Assembly (NCBI RefSeq): GCF_014211915.1
Contig: NZ_CP060040.1
Coordinates: 1,426,001 to 1,490,000 of the forward strand
DNA from: Burkholderia cenocepacia
Lineage (GTDB): Bacteria; Pseudomonadota; Gammaproteobacteria; Burkholderiales; Burkholderiaceae
Length of the DNA: 64,000 nucleotides
Direction: 5' to 3'
The position numbers were made by a program, and so were the translations under genes. Numbering within the stretch: the stretch's first letter is position 1; each line of letters begins with the position of its first letter. Below, piece after piece: positions 44,323 to 52,986 of the stretch. Below the pieces are notes generated by a model, which did no database searches, was not told the DNA's origin, and saw only the letters and a list, made by a program, of their open reading frames with translations.

Positions 44323-45428
44323 GCGGATGCCTCGCAGCGCCGCGTCCACGCATCGAGCTCGGCCGCGTCGAAACCGACGGCCGCTGCGCTCTCGCGAATC
44401 TGCCGCCACGTCGCACGGTCGACCGGAATACCCGACGTGCCGCGCGCGGCACGGCTCGCCTCTTCCGGTTCGCCGGGCACCTGCACCGGGGTATCGCCGG
44501 CCTGCGGCGATGCCTTCGCCCACGCGACGAACGCATCGGCTTCGCGTTCGGCGTCGGCCGCGTCGAACGCTTTCGGATCGATCAGCACCGACAGCATCCC
44601 GTTGACGATCGCGCTCGTCTTCTGCAGCGTATCGCCGTAGGTCGTATGCCCGCCCACCAGCGCGCCGCCGAAGATCTCGCACATCGCCGCGAGCGCATAC
44701 CCCTTGTGCAGCCCGAACGGCAGCAACGCGCCGAACGGCTGCTCGTGCATCACGGCCGGATCGTCGGTCGGCTCGCCGCGATGGTCGATCAGCGACCCGG
44801 CCGGCACGCGCTTGCCCTGGTTGTACGCGACCCGCGTCTTGCCGTACGCGATCGCGCTCGTCGCGAAATCGAGCAGCAGCGGCGGCTTGCCGGCCCGCGG
44901 ATACGCGGCGCAGAACGGGTTCGTGCCGAAACGCGGATCGGTGCCGTGCAACGGCGCGACCAGCAGGTCGCCCGGCACGTTGACGAAATGGAACGACACG
45001 AGCCCCGCGTGCGCGCACTGCTCGGCCCAGTGCCCGATGCGGCCGAGGTGATGGACGTCGCGCAGCCCGATCGCGCAGATGCCCATGCGCCGCGCGCGCT
45101 TGATCCCTTCGACCATCGCCTCGAACGCGATCACCTGGCCGAAGCCGCGCCCGCCGTCGATCGTCAGCACCGCGCCGCCGTCGCGCACGATCGACGCGTG
45201 CCCGTTCAGCTGCAACTGCCCTTCCCGCCACGACGCGACGTAATTCGGGATCATCCCGATCCCGTGCGAATCGTGGCCCGCGAGATTCGCGCCGACCAGG
45301 TGATCGGCGACGAGCGTCGCTTCGCGCGGGTTACTGCCGGCCCGTTCCCAGAGTGCCGCGACGAACGCATGCAGCGGTTCGGCGCGCATGCGCAGCGGTG
45401 CGGTATCGGGCGTCGGCAGTGCGGTCAT
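44319..45428 (-). CDS. Malate/L-lactate dehydrogenase (Ldh2) family
   Basis: A 369-residue NAD(P)-dependent oxidoreductase of the Ldh_2 family, not the classical malate dehydrogenase fold. Marks are NLAGHDSHGIGMIPNY, DGGRGFGQVIAFEAM and TNPFCAAYPRAGKPPLLLDF. Relatives reduce or oxidise ureidoglycolate, sulfolactate or piperideine carboxylates. A GGAG site supports the ATG at 45428. It lies 60 bases after the M20 peptidase gene and overlaps tfoX-like, so all three probably form one operon. Confidence 0.88.
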   Translation of the reverse strand: MTALPTPDTAPLRMRAEPLHAFVAALWERAGSNPREATLVADHLVGANLAGHDSHGIGMIPNYVASWREGQLQLNGHASIVRDGGAVLTIDGGRGFGQVIAFEAMVEGIKRARRMGICAIGLRDVHHLGRIGHWAEQCAHAGLVSFHFVNVPGDLLVAPLHGTDPRFGTNPFCAAYPRAGKPPLLLDFATSAIAYGKTRVAYNQGKRVPAGSLIDHRGEPTDDPAVMHEQPFGALLPFGLHKGYALAAMCEIFGGALVGGHTTYGDTLQKTSAIVNGMLSVLIDPKAFDAADAEREADAFVAWAKASPQAGDTPVQVPGEPEEASRAARGTSGIPVDRATWRQIRESAAAVGFDAAELDAWTRRCEASA

Positions 45429-45488
45429 CGGCAACACTCCATCCAGTCGGTTCGGGTCGGGCAATCGGTACGTCCGATGCTGCGACGA

Positions 45489-46943
45489 TCAGCGCGCGGT
45501 CGCGATCACGTCGGCCACCGCCGCCGTGAGCTTCTTCGCGTACGGCACGTGCAGGAACTCGTTCGGGCCGTGCGCGTTCGACTTCGGCCCGAGCACGCCG
45601 CACACCATGAATTGCGCGGCGGGAAAGCCTTCCTGAAGCACGTTCATCAGCGGGATCGTGCCGCCGAGGCCCATGTACGCGCAGTCGGCGCCGAAGTGGC
45701 GGCGCGATGCGGCGTCGAGCGACGACGCGAGCCACGGCGCGAGATCCGGCGCGCTCCAGCCCGTCGCGGCGCCGGCGTCCGGCTTGAACGTGACCTTCGC
45801 GTTGTACGGCGGATCGAGTTCGAGCAATTCCTTCAGCTGCTGCACCGCCTGCGCGGCGTCGACGAGCGGCGGCAGCCGCAGCGACAGCTTGAACGCGGTA
45901 CGCGGACGCAGCACGTTGCCCGCATCGGCGAGCGCCGGCATGCCGGCCGCGCCGGTGACCGACAACGACGGACGCCACGTCGAATTCAGCAGCGCCTCGC
46001 GCGGGTCGGTCGTGGTCGGCAGCACGGGCTTGCCGTCCTGGCCGCACGCCCAGGGCAGCCCCTTCCATACCGTGTCGCCGAGAATCGCGGCGGCGGCCTC
46101 GGCTTCGCGCACGCGGCTCGACGGAATCTCGCAATGGAACGCGCCCGGCAGCAGATTGCCGTTCTTCGCGTCCTCGAGGCGTTCGAACAACTGGCGCATC
46201 ACGCGGAAGCTCGACGGCGCGATGCCGCCGTACACGCCCGAGTGGATACCTTCTTCCAGCACCTCGACCTGCAGGTCGCCGGACACGAGGCCGCGCAGCG
46301 ACGTGGTGAGCCACATCTGGTCGTAGTTGCCCGCGCCCGAATCGAGGCACACCACCAGCGATACCTGGCCGAGCCGGTCGCGCAACGCGTCGACGTAAGG
46401 CAGCAGGTCGTAGCTGCCCGACTCCTCGCAGGTCTCGATCAGGCCGACGCAGCGCGGCCGCTCGATGCCCTGCTCGTCGAGCGCGCCGAGCGCCGCGAGG
46501 CTCGCGTAGATCGCATAGCCGTCGTCCGCGCCGCCGCGACCATACAGCTTGCCGTTCTCGAACTTCGGCGTCCACGGGCCGAGGTCCGCGCGCCAGCCGT
46601 CGAATTCGGGCTGCTTGTCGAGGTGGCCATACAGCAGGATCGTGTCGGTGCTGCCCGAGCGCGTGGCCGGCGACTCGAAGAAGATCACCGGCGTGCGGCC
46701 CGGCAGGCGCACGATTTCGAGCTTCAGGCCCTTCACGGGTTGCCGCTCGGCCCACTGCGCGGCGTCGGTGACGACGCGTTCGAGATAGCCGCGCTTCGCC
46801 CAGTCGGGGTCGAATGCGGGGCTCTTCGCGGGGATCGCGATGTAGTCGGTCAGCGCATGGAGGATTTCATCGTTCCACTTGCGCTCGATGAAGGTAACGA
46901 GCTTGTCATGGTCGAGGACGGGGGTAGTGTCGACGGAAGTCAT
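45489..46943 (-). CDS. M20-family metallopeptidase
   Basis: A 484-residue dizinc dipeptidase/deacylase. Metal-site motifs are LYGHLDKQPEFDGW, GRGGADDGYA and ETCEESGS, with the C-terminal metal His in NAHGPNEFL; HSGVYGG lies in the lid domain. The length suits the CNDP-like dipeptidase group. It heads an operon with an Ldh-type dehydrogenase. The peptide or amide substrate is unknown. Confidence 0.9.
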   Translation of the reverse strand: MTSVDTTPVLDHDKLVTFIERKWNDEILHALTDYIAIPAKSPAFDPDWAKRGYLERVVTDAAQWAERQPVKGLKLEIVRLPGRTPVIFFESPATRSGSTDTILLYGHLDKQPEFDGWRADLGPWTPKFENGKLYGRGGADDGYAIYASLAALGALDEQGIERPRCVGLIETCEESGSYDLLPYVDALRDRLGQVSLVVCLDSGAGNYDQMWLTTSLRGLVSGDLQVEVLEEGIHSGVYGGIAPSSFRVMRQLFERLEDAKNGNLLPGAFHCEIPSSRVREAEAAAAILGDTVWKGLPWACGQDGKPVLPTTTDPREALLNSTWRPSLSVTGAAGMPALADAGNVLRPRTAFKLSLRLPPLVDAAQAVQQLKELLELDPPYNAKVTFKPDAGAATGWSAPDLAPWLASSLDAASRRHFGADCAYMGLGGTIPLMNVLQEGFPAAQFMVCGVLGPKSNAHGPNEFLHVPYAKKLTAAVADVIATAR

Positions 46944-47020
46944 GGTGGGGTGCCTGGATCGGGCTGACGAAAACCCAGATCATACGCCGATGCTCCCCTG
47001 CCGGCGCCCCGCTTGGCCGT

Positions 47021-48091
47021 TCAGACAGCGTTCGGAAACGCGTCGCGCAGCCCGGCCGCGCAGGCGAGCGCGTCGCGCCACAGGCGTCGCGTGAGCTCAC
47101 CCGCATCCTCTTCGCGCGCGAGCGCCGCGGCCTCGCCCGACCACAGCAGCGAGAAATCGTCGCGGCCCTGCCGCTCGAACGCGCCGCGCAGCGGATCGAC
47201 CGCGGCCGTCGCGAGCGGAAACGCGGGCGCGAGCGCACTCATCGGCCCCTGTTCCCGCATGAAGCGCGTCAGCAGCCCGCGCGCGGGGCGGCCCGTGTAC
47301 AGGTTGGTGATGCGCGTACCGTCGTCGCGGGCGGCGCGCACGGCCGCACGATGCTGGGCCGAACGACCGGCCTGCGGCGTCAGCAAATAGCCGGTGCCGA
47401 TCTGCACCGCGCTCGCGCCGAGCGCGAACGCGGCCGCGATGCCGCGCCCGTCGGCGATCGCACCGGCCGCGATTACCGGCGCGCGTACGGCATCGACGAT
47501 CTGCGGCAGCAACGCGAACAGGCCCGGCTACGCGTGGATATCGTCGGTCAGGAACATCCCGCGATGGCCGCCGGCCTCCGCCCCCTGCGCGACGATCGCG
47601 TCGACGCCGCGCGCATCGAGCCAGCGCGCCTCCTCGACGGTCGTCGCGGACGACACCACCTGCGCGCCCGTGCGGCGCACACGGTCGAGCAGCGTGTCGT
47701 CCGGCAGTCCGAAGTGGAAGCTCACGACGGCCGGCCGCAGTTCCTCGACGACCGCGCACATCGCATCGTCGAACGGCGCGCGGCCGGGGCCGCCTTTCAC
47801 GTCGGCCGGGTCGAGCCCGGCTTCCGCGTAGTAGCCGGCGAGCGCCGCGCGCCAGCGCGCATCGACCTCGGCATCGGGCGCGGGCGGCGCGTGGCAGAAG
47901 AAATTCACGTTGAACGGCGCGACCGTGCGCGCGCGGATCGCCGCGATCTCGTCGCGCAACTGCTGCGGGCCGAGCGCCGCGCACGCGAGCGAACCGAGCC
48001 CGCCGGCTTCGCACACGGCGATCGCGAGCGGGCTCAGCGAGCCGACCATCGGCGCCTGGATCAACGGCAAACGGGAAGGCAGCATCGTCAT
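47021..48091 (-). pseudogene. Nitronate monooxygenase interrupted by an amber codon
   Basis: A 2-nitropropane-dioxygenase/nitronate monooxygenase gene that would encode 356 residues if read through. The N-terminal part (LPLIQAPMVGSLSPLAIAV to AQGAEAGGHRGMFLTDDIHA) is followed in the same frame by PGLFALLPQIVDAV and the FMN-binding GASAVQIGTGYLL. A TAG codon (47530-47528) lies between, exactly where Gln (CAG) would be expected, so one C-to-T change explains it. The product of 187 residues would lack part of the FMN site. A sequencing error or suppression are alternatives. Confidence 0.88.
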
Positions 48092-48177
48092 CGGAATCCC
48101 TTTTAGTATGAGTGGCCCTCGCCACATCGGTGGTGCTTTTCATCGTCGCGCACGAGCGGCCGCACCGAGCGCGCCCG

Positions 48178-49140
48178 CTACGTGCCGCCGCGATCCATCC
48201 CGCGCCGGTACGCGGCCGGGCTCGTCGCCGCGACGCGCCGGAAATGCCGGCGCAGCGATTCCTCGGAACCGAACCCTGCGCGCGCCGCGACCTGCGCAAG
48301 CGGCAACGCGGGCTGCGCTTCGAGCATGTCCTTCGCGACGTTCACGCGTTCGCGGATCAGCCACGCGAGCGGCGACATCCCCGTCGCATCCGCGAACTGA
48401 CGCTGCAGCGTGCGCGTGCTCATCGCGGCCTGCGCGGCGAGCGAGGCCAGCGTGTGCGGCTCGGCCGCATGCGCGCGCATCCAGTCGATCAGCTTCGCGA
48501 GCCGGTCGGTGCCGCCCGGTGCGACCGGACGCGGCACGAACTGCGCCTGTCCGCCGTCGCGATGCGGCGGCAGCACGAGGCGCTGCGCGACGCGGTTGGC
48601 GATCGCGCCGCCATGATCGCGGCGCACCAGATGCAGCAGCATGTCGAGCCCCGCCGCCGAGCCGGCCGACGTGACGATCTGCCCTTCGTCGACGTACAGC
48701 GCATCGGGATTCACGCGCAGCGCCGGATAACGCGCCTGCAGACGTTCCGCATACCGCCAGTGCGTCGTCACGGTGAGGCCGTCGAGCACGCCGGCCGCCG
48801 CCAGCACGAACACGCCCGAACAGATCGAACAAAGCCGCGCGCCGCGCCGATGCGCGGCCCGCAGTTTCTTCAGCAACGGCTCGGGCGGCAGTTCGTCCGG
48901 GTCGCGCCAGCCCGGAATCACGATGGTGTCCGCGCGATCGAGCGTCGCGAGCCGGTAAGGCGCGGCAACGGTAATGCCGCCCGCCGCGCGCACGGGCCCC
49001 GGCTCGCTCGCGCATACCGCGAAGCGATACCAGTCGACGCCGAGTTCAGGGCGCTCGAGCGCGAACAGCTCGACCACGCAGCCGAATTCGAACGTGCAGA
49101 GGCGATCGTAGGCGAGCGCGACGACGAGATGATTGTGCAT
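48178..49140 (-). CDS. ftrA: GlxA/FtrA-type AraC regulator
   Basis: A 320-residue regulator. Residues 1-190 form a DJ-1/PfpI-like domain with the nucleophile-elbow sequence ICSGVFVLAAAGVLDG. Residues about 215-310 are an AraC DNA-binding domain (LASLAAQAAMSTRTLQRQF, VAARAGFGSEESLRRHF). It diverges from a rhodanese-like gene, the usual partner of FtrA in this genus, and probably controls it. The inducer is unknown. Confidence 0.88.
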   Translation of the reverse strand: MHNHLVVALAYDRLCTFEFGCVVELFALERPELGVDWYRFAVCASEPGPVRAAGGITVAAPYRLATLDRADTIVIPGWRDPDELPPEPLLKKLRAAHRRGARLCSICSGVFVLAAAGVLDGLTVTTHWRYAERLQARYPALRVNPDALYVDEGQIVTSAGSAAGLDMLLHLVRRDHGGAIANRVAQRLVLPPHRDGGQAQFVPRPVAPGGTDRLAKLIDWMRAHAAEPHTLASLAAQAAMSTRTLQRQFADATGMSPLAWLIRERVNVAKDMLEAQPALPLAQVAARAGFGSEESLRRHFRRVAATSPAAYRRGMDRGGT

Positions 49141-49254
49141 GGCGCGATGTTACCGGAACTTGTCGATCGCGCCACTGCCGCGAAACGCGCCGAACCGCGA
49201 TACTGCCCTTCATTGCGGCGCGTTCCGTGCCCGCTCAACCAGGAGAGCCCGACC

Positions 49255-49674
49255 ATGTCCCATGTCACCGACGTCCCCGCCGCCGACAGCGCCGCCGCCC
49301 TCGCGCATTTCGAGGCGTCGCTGCGCTTCGAGACCGATTGCTGGGACGTGCACGACGCCTTCGCGTCCGGCACGCCCGATTTCGTGCTGCTCGACGTGCG
49401 CGGCCCCGACCAGTTCGCCGCCGGCCACGTGCCCGGCGCGCGCAACCTGCCGCGCCGCAAGATCATCGAAAGCAAGCTCGCCGGTTATCCGGCCGATACG
49501 CTGTTCGTCGTCTACTGCGTGGGGCCGCACTGCAACGGCGCCGCGCGCGCGGCGATCCAGCTGGCGCGCCTCGGCCGCCCGGTCAAGCTGATGATCGGCG
49601 GCGTGACGGGCTGGCTCGACGAAGGTTTCGCGCTGAGCAACGACGTGCAGCCGGCGGACGCCGAAGCCGCCTGA
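49255..49674 (+). CDS. Rhodanese-like sulfurtransferase
   Basis: A 139-residue single-domain rhodanese. It contains FVLLDVRGPDQFAAGHVPGA and the active-site loop FVVYCVGPHCNGAARAA, which carries the catalytic cysteine. A short N-terminal helix precedes the domain. It should move sulfane sulfur to an acceptor. An AGGAGAG site sets the start. It is divergent from ftrA. Confidence 0.9.
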   Translation: MSHVTDVPAADSAAALAHFEASLRFETDCWDVHDAFASGTPDFVLLDVRGPDQFAAGHVPGARNLPRRKIIESKLAGYPADTLFVVYCVGPHCNGAARAAIQLARLGRPVKLMIGGVTGWLDEGFALSNDVQPADAEAA

Positions 49675-49764
49675 TCGTCACCAAAAGCGCAACAATCAAT
49701 TGCCGGCACACAAATGGAAAAAGCGCGACAATCAGCCTCATTGCAGTTCGGACGGAGCAGCACC

Positions 49765-50091
49765 ATGCATGATGCAGTCCTGATTCAAGTGGCCGGTTCA
49801 GTCGCGGCGATCGCGCTCTATTTCCTGCCGGCCGTCATTGCCGACCGGCGCGGCCGGCACGACAAGCTGACGATCGCGATGTTCAACGCGCTGTTCGCGT
49901 GGACGGGCATCGGCTGGCTGATGACGCTGTACTGGGCGTGCCAGCCGAACCCGCGCACCGACGTCGCGCAAACGATCCTGGCAAAGCGCCGCGGCGTCAG
50001 CATGCGGACCTTCTCGACCGGCCTCGTCGAACGCGTGCAGCGCCGCGTCGCCGCCCAGGAGCAATGGGCGGAAAAGCAAGGCTGCCGTTAA
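49765..50091 (+). CDS. Superinfection immunity-like membrane protein
   Basis: A 108-residue protein of the family that includes phage T4 Imm (Imm_superinfect). Two membrane helices frame the signature FLPAVIADRRGRHDKLTIAM and GWLMTLYWACQPNP. The T4 protein blocks DNA entry by related phages; host homologues are common and mostly uncharacterised. The C-terminus is basic and coiled. The ATG at 49765 fits the helix start better than the one at 49714. Confidence 0.8.
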   Translation: MHDAVLIQVAGSVAAIALYFLPAVIADRRGRHDKLTIAMFNALFAWTGIGWLMTLYWACQPNPRTDVAQTILAKRRGVSMRTFSTGLVERVQRRVAAQEQWAEKQGCR

Positions 50092-50106
50092 GTCCCGCCT
50101 TCCCCT

Positions 50107-51276
50107 TCACCGATTCGCGTTGAACTTCGGCATCCTGACGTTGGTCGACGCGCGGTAATCCCACTTCAGTGCGTCGCGCGGCGGCCAGCCGCCCGCGCGC
50201 AACCGCGCCGCGAACGCCCCCGCCGTCACTGCCCGTGCGATCCGCTCTCCCGGACACCCATGCGGCCCCGTGCCGAAGCCGAAATTCGGCCCCGCCAGGC
50301 GGCCGGGCGTCAGCCGGTGCGAATCGCGATGCACGGCCGGATCGCGGTTCGCCGCGGCCAGCACGACGAGGATCGCGTCGCCGGCTTCGACGCTCACGCC
50401 TTCGATCGTCGTGCGTGCCGCGACGAAGCGGCGCGTGTTCTGCACCGGCGTATCGAAACGCCCGACTTCGGCGACGAATGCATCGAGCGCGGCCGCGTCC
50501 GGCACCCCGCCTGAGTCGCCCACGTCGCCGTTCCATGCCACGAGCGCATTGCCGAGCCATGCGGCGGTCGCCTCGCACGTCTGCGACAACAACCCGACCA
50601 GATTCGCAACCAGCGCGCCGCTCGCGTGCCAGCCCGACGCGCGGGCCGCCTGCTGCACCGCGGCGACCAACGTGCCGTCGTGCGCACGCGACTGCGCGAC
50701 ACGTTCCGTCATCCGGTCGAGCAGATGCCGCGCAGCGTCGCTCGCGCGCGCCAGCACCGCGGCATCCGACAGCGGCGACAGCGCAGCGACGAACTCGACG
50801 ACGCGCGCCGCGATGTCGTCGAGCTGCGTTTCGTCGAAACCGAGCAGATCGGCCACCGCGCACACGGGCACGGTCATGCACCACGCGTTCAGCGCGTCGG
50901 CATCGCGGGGCGCCGGCAACCGCCGCGCGGCGAGCACCTCCGCGCGATCGCGCAATGCCTCCGTATCGATCGGCGCGAACGCCGCGCGCAACGCCTGCTT
51001 CGGCACGTCGTGTCGCGACGCGCCATCGTTCATGCGCACCAGTTCGCCGAACAGCGCGCCGGCCGTCGTGCCGCGCAACGCGGGCGGCACCGGCGCGTCG
51101 AGCGGGCGCACGCGGCAGGCCGGATGGCATAGCACGGCCGTCACGGCCGCCGCGCGGCTCGCGACCCACAGGCCGAGCGTGGCATCGAACGCGAGCGGCG
51201 GCCCGTCGACGAGCGCGGCGTAATAGGGATAGGGATCGCGGTGCGTGACCGCGGCAATGGGATCGGTCGGGTTCAT
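50107..51276 (-). CDS. Cytochrome P450
   Basis: A 389-residue soluble bacterial P450. The heme loop is FGFGTGPHGCPGERIA, with the ligand cysteine, and the K-helix ExxR is EVGR just before FDTPVQNTRR. In the I-helix the usual acid-alcohol pair (Asp/Glu-Thr) is replaced by LLSQTCEAT, so oxygen activation may differ from standard enzymes. No ferredoxin or reductase gene is adjacent. The ATG at 51276 begins NPTDPIAAVTHRDPYPYY, a common P450 opening. The substrate is unknown. Confidence 0.9.
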   Translation of the reverse strand: MNPTDPIAAVTHRDPYPYYAALVDGPPLAFDATLGLWVASRAAAVTAVLCHPACRVRPLDAPVPPALRGTTAGALFGELVRMNDGASRHDVPKQALRAAFAPIDTEALRDRAEVLAARRLPAPRDADALNAWCMTVPVCAVADLLGFDETQLDDIAARVVEFVAALSPLSDAAVLARASDAARHLLDRMTERVAQSRAHDGTLVAAVQQAARASGWHASGALVANLVGLLSQTCEATAAWLGNALVAWNGDVGDSGGVPDAAALDAFVAEVGRFDTPVQNTRRFVAARTTIEGVSVEAGDAILVVLAAANRDPAVHRDSHRLTPGRLAGPNFGFGTGPHGCPGERIARAVTAGAFAARLRAGGWPPRDALKWDYRASTNVRMPKFNANR

Positions 51277-51369
51277 GCGCTCAGTATCGGCGCAGTGCGC
51301 CGCCGCATGTTTCGGGATGGCGTGAAATGTCGCTGCGCGGACGCCGCGCATCGCGGCGGCCGGCCGACG

Positions 51370-51636
51370 TCAGGCCGCCGATCGATAGCGGTGCGACTGC
51401 ATGCGCAGCCGGACCCGCCCGGCCGAAATCGCGCGCGGCTCGGGCACCACCGTGTCGTGATGGAACATTTCCTGCCGGAACTCGCCGCTTTCGTCGAACC
51501 ACTGGCAGATCAGCCAGTCGTCGTCGTCGAACACGACCGGCCCGGCATACGTGACGGTCATGCGCGGCCCGCCCGTTTTCAGCGTCACGACATCGCCCAC
51601 GCGAAACCTGACGCGGTGATTTTCTCGGATCGTCAT
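51370..51636 (-). CDS. DUF2158 (YodC-like) protein
   Basis: An 88-residue protein with the DUF2158 core FRVGDVVTLKTGGPRMTV and ICQWFDESGEFRQEMFHHDT. The fold is a small beta barrel with no known function. A 20-residue basic tail extends beyond the domain. An AT-rich stretch precedes it. Confidence 0.85.
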   Translation of the reverse strand: MTIRENHRVRFRVGDVVTLKTGGPRMTVTYAGPVVFDDDDWLICQWFDESGEFRQEMFHHDTVVPEPRAISAGRVRLRMQSHRYRSAA

Positions 51637-51980
51637 CGCTCTCTCAGCTTTTTATATATTGAATATATTGATATTCCCGGCAGCCCGCTCACCGGTCATT
51701 GGAACGTGCCGCAGATTATCAATCAAAAAATCATCCGGCAACTCCCGCGCACGGAAACGCTCTGAACGAGAACCTGCAACAATGCGCGATATCGTCACGT
51801 ATGACGGCCCGCCGGGCGTCAGATCTGGCGCGGCTGACGCGCCGGCGGCAGCAGAACGGGCGGAAATGCGGAGAATGGACGATGATTTTCGCGTCGTCAT
51901 CGACGATTATTCGGACGCGAAATCGGTTGATTATTGTCAATCAATGTTTCGGTGGAAACGATTTCTGATTTTATTAGGGT
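51637..51980. other. AT-richer gene-poor stretch
   Basis: About 340 bases of lower GC than the surroundings, including runs such as TATATATTGAATATATTG. A forward frame of 124 codons crosses it, but it matches no family I know. The base composition hints at a promoter region or acquired fragment. Confidence 0.35.
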
Positions 51981-52841
51981 TCATTCGTCTGACAAAATCG
52001 GCGAATTATCCGGCGCCGCAAACCAGCGGTTGATATCGCTTCCCGCCACGGCTGCCCGGCTAAAGGTGAACGTGCCGTCGCGCCGCATCTCCGTCGCCGC
52101 GCGCAGGAACGCGCCGAGCGCGGCCCGCGCCAGCGCGCCGCCGACGCTGACGCGCTTCACGCCGAGCGCCGCCAGCTCGTCGAGGCTCAGCAACCCGCCC
52201 TGCAGGCCCATGACGACATTGACCGGCGCGCCGACCGCCCGCGTCACCGCCGCGATCTCGTCGGCGTCGGTGATGCCGGGCGCGTACAGCACGTCGGCGC
52301 CGGCGTCGCGATAGGCGACGAGCCGCGCGATCGTGTCGTCGAGATCGCGGCGGCCGTGCAGGTAGTTTTCGCAGCGGGCGGTCAGCGTGAACGGAAACGG
52401 CAACGCGCGCGCCGCGTCGACGGCCGCTGCAATGCGCTCGACCGACGCGTCGCGCGCATAGATCGGCGTATCGGCGCGGCCCGTCGCATCCTCGATCGAG
52501 CCGCCGACCGCGCCCGCCTCGGCCGCCAGCCGGATCGTCTCGGCCACCGTGTCGGGCGCGTCGCCGAAACCGTTCTCGAGATCGGCGCTCACCGGCAGGC
52601 CGCCCGCGGCGACGAGATCGGCGATGTGATCGAGCATCGCGTCGCGGTCGATCGCGTTGTCGGGCCGCCCTTTCGAAAACGCGTAGCCGGCGCTCGTCGT
52701 GGCGAGCGCCTCGAAGCCGGCCATCGCGAGCAGTCGCGCGGTGCCGGCGTCCCACGGGTTCGGGATGATGAACGCGCCGGGGCGCGTGTGCAGCGCGCGG
52801 AAAGCTTCGGCGTGGCGGGCTTGCTGGTCGGAACGGGTCAT
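51981..52841 (-). CDS. Isocitrate lyase/PEP mutase-family protein
   Basis: A 286-residue TIM-barrel protein of the PEPM/ICL superfamily. It has the metal-binding SADLENGFGD and GSIEDATGRAD, and the region PVNVVMGLQGGLLSLDELAALG typical of the phosphonomutase-like branch. Members break or isomerise C-C or C-P bonds; this branch is mostly uncharacterised. The ATG at 52841 has a GGAG site. It has no obvious operon partner. Confidence 0.87.
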   Translation of the reverse strand: MTRSDQQARHAEAFRALHTRPGAFIIPNPWDAGTARLLAMAGFEALATTSAGYAFSKGRPDNAIDRDAMLDHIADLVAAGGLPVSADLENGFGDAPDTVAETIRLAAEAGAVGGSIEDATGRADTPIYARDASVERIAAAVDAARALPFPFTLTARCENYLHGRRDLDDTIARLVAYRDAGADVLYAPGITDADEIAAVTRAVGAPVNVVMGLQGGLLSLDELAALGVKRVSVGGALARAALGAFLRAATEMRRDGTFTFSRAAVAGSDINRWFAAPDNSPILSDE

Positions 52842-52986
52842 CGTGAACTCCGGGAAGGTGTTGACGGTGAGCTTACGCCGGTCGTGCACGCGACGTTTCA
52901 GCGTTTGCCGAAATGTCGTCGCGCAACCCGGAAGAACGCGCGCCAAAGCCGAATGCAGGCCACCGCGCCGGGCCGCTCGCGTCAAT

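Noticed and set aside
51659..52033. 124-residue forward ORF
   Set aside because: No family resemblance and inconsistent composition; left as gene-poor sequence.
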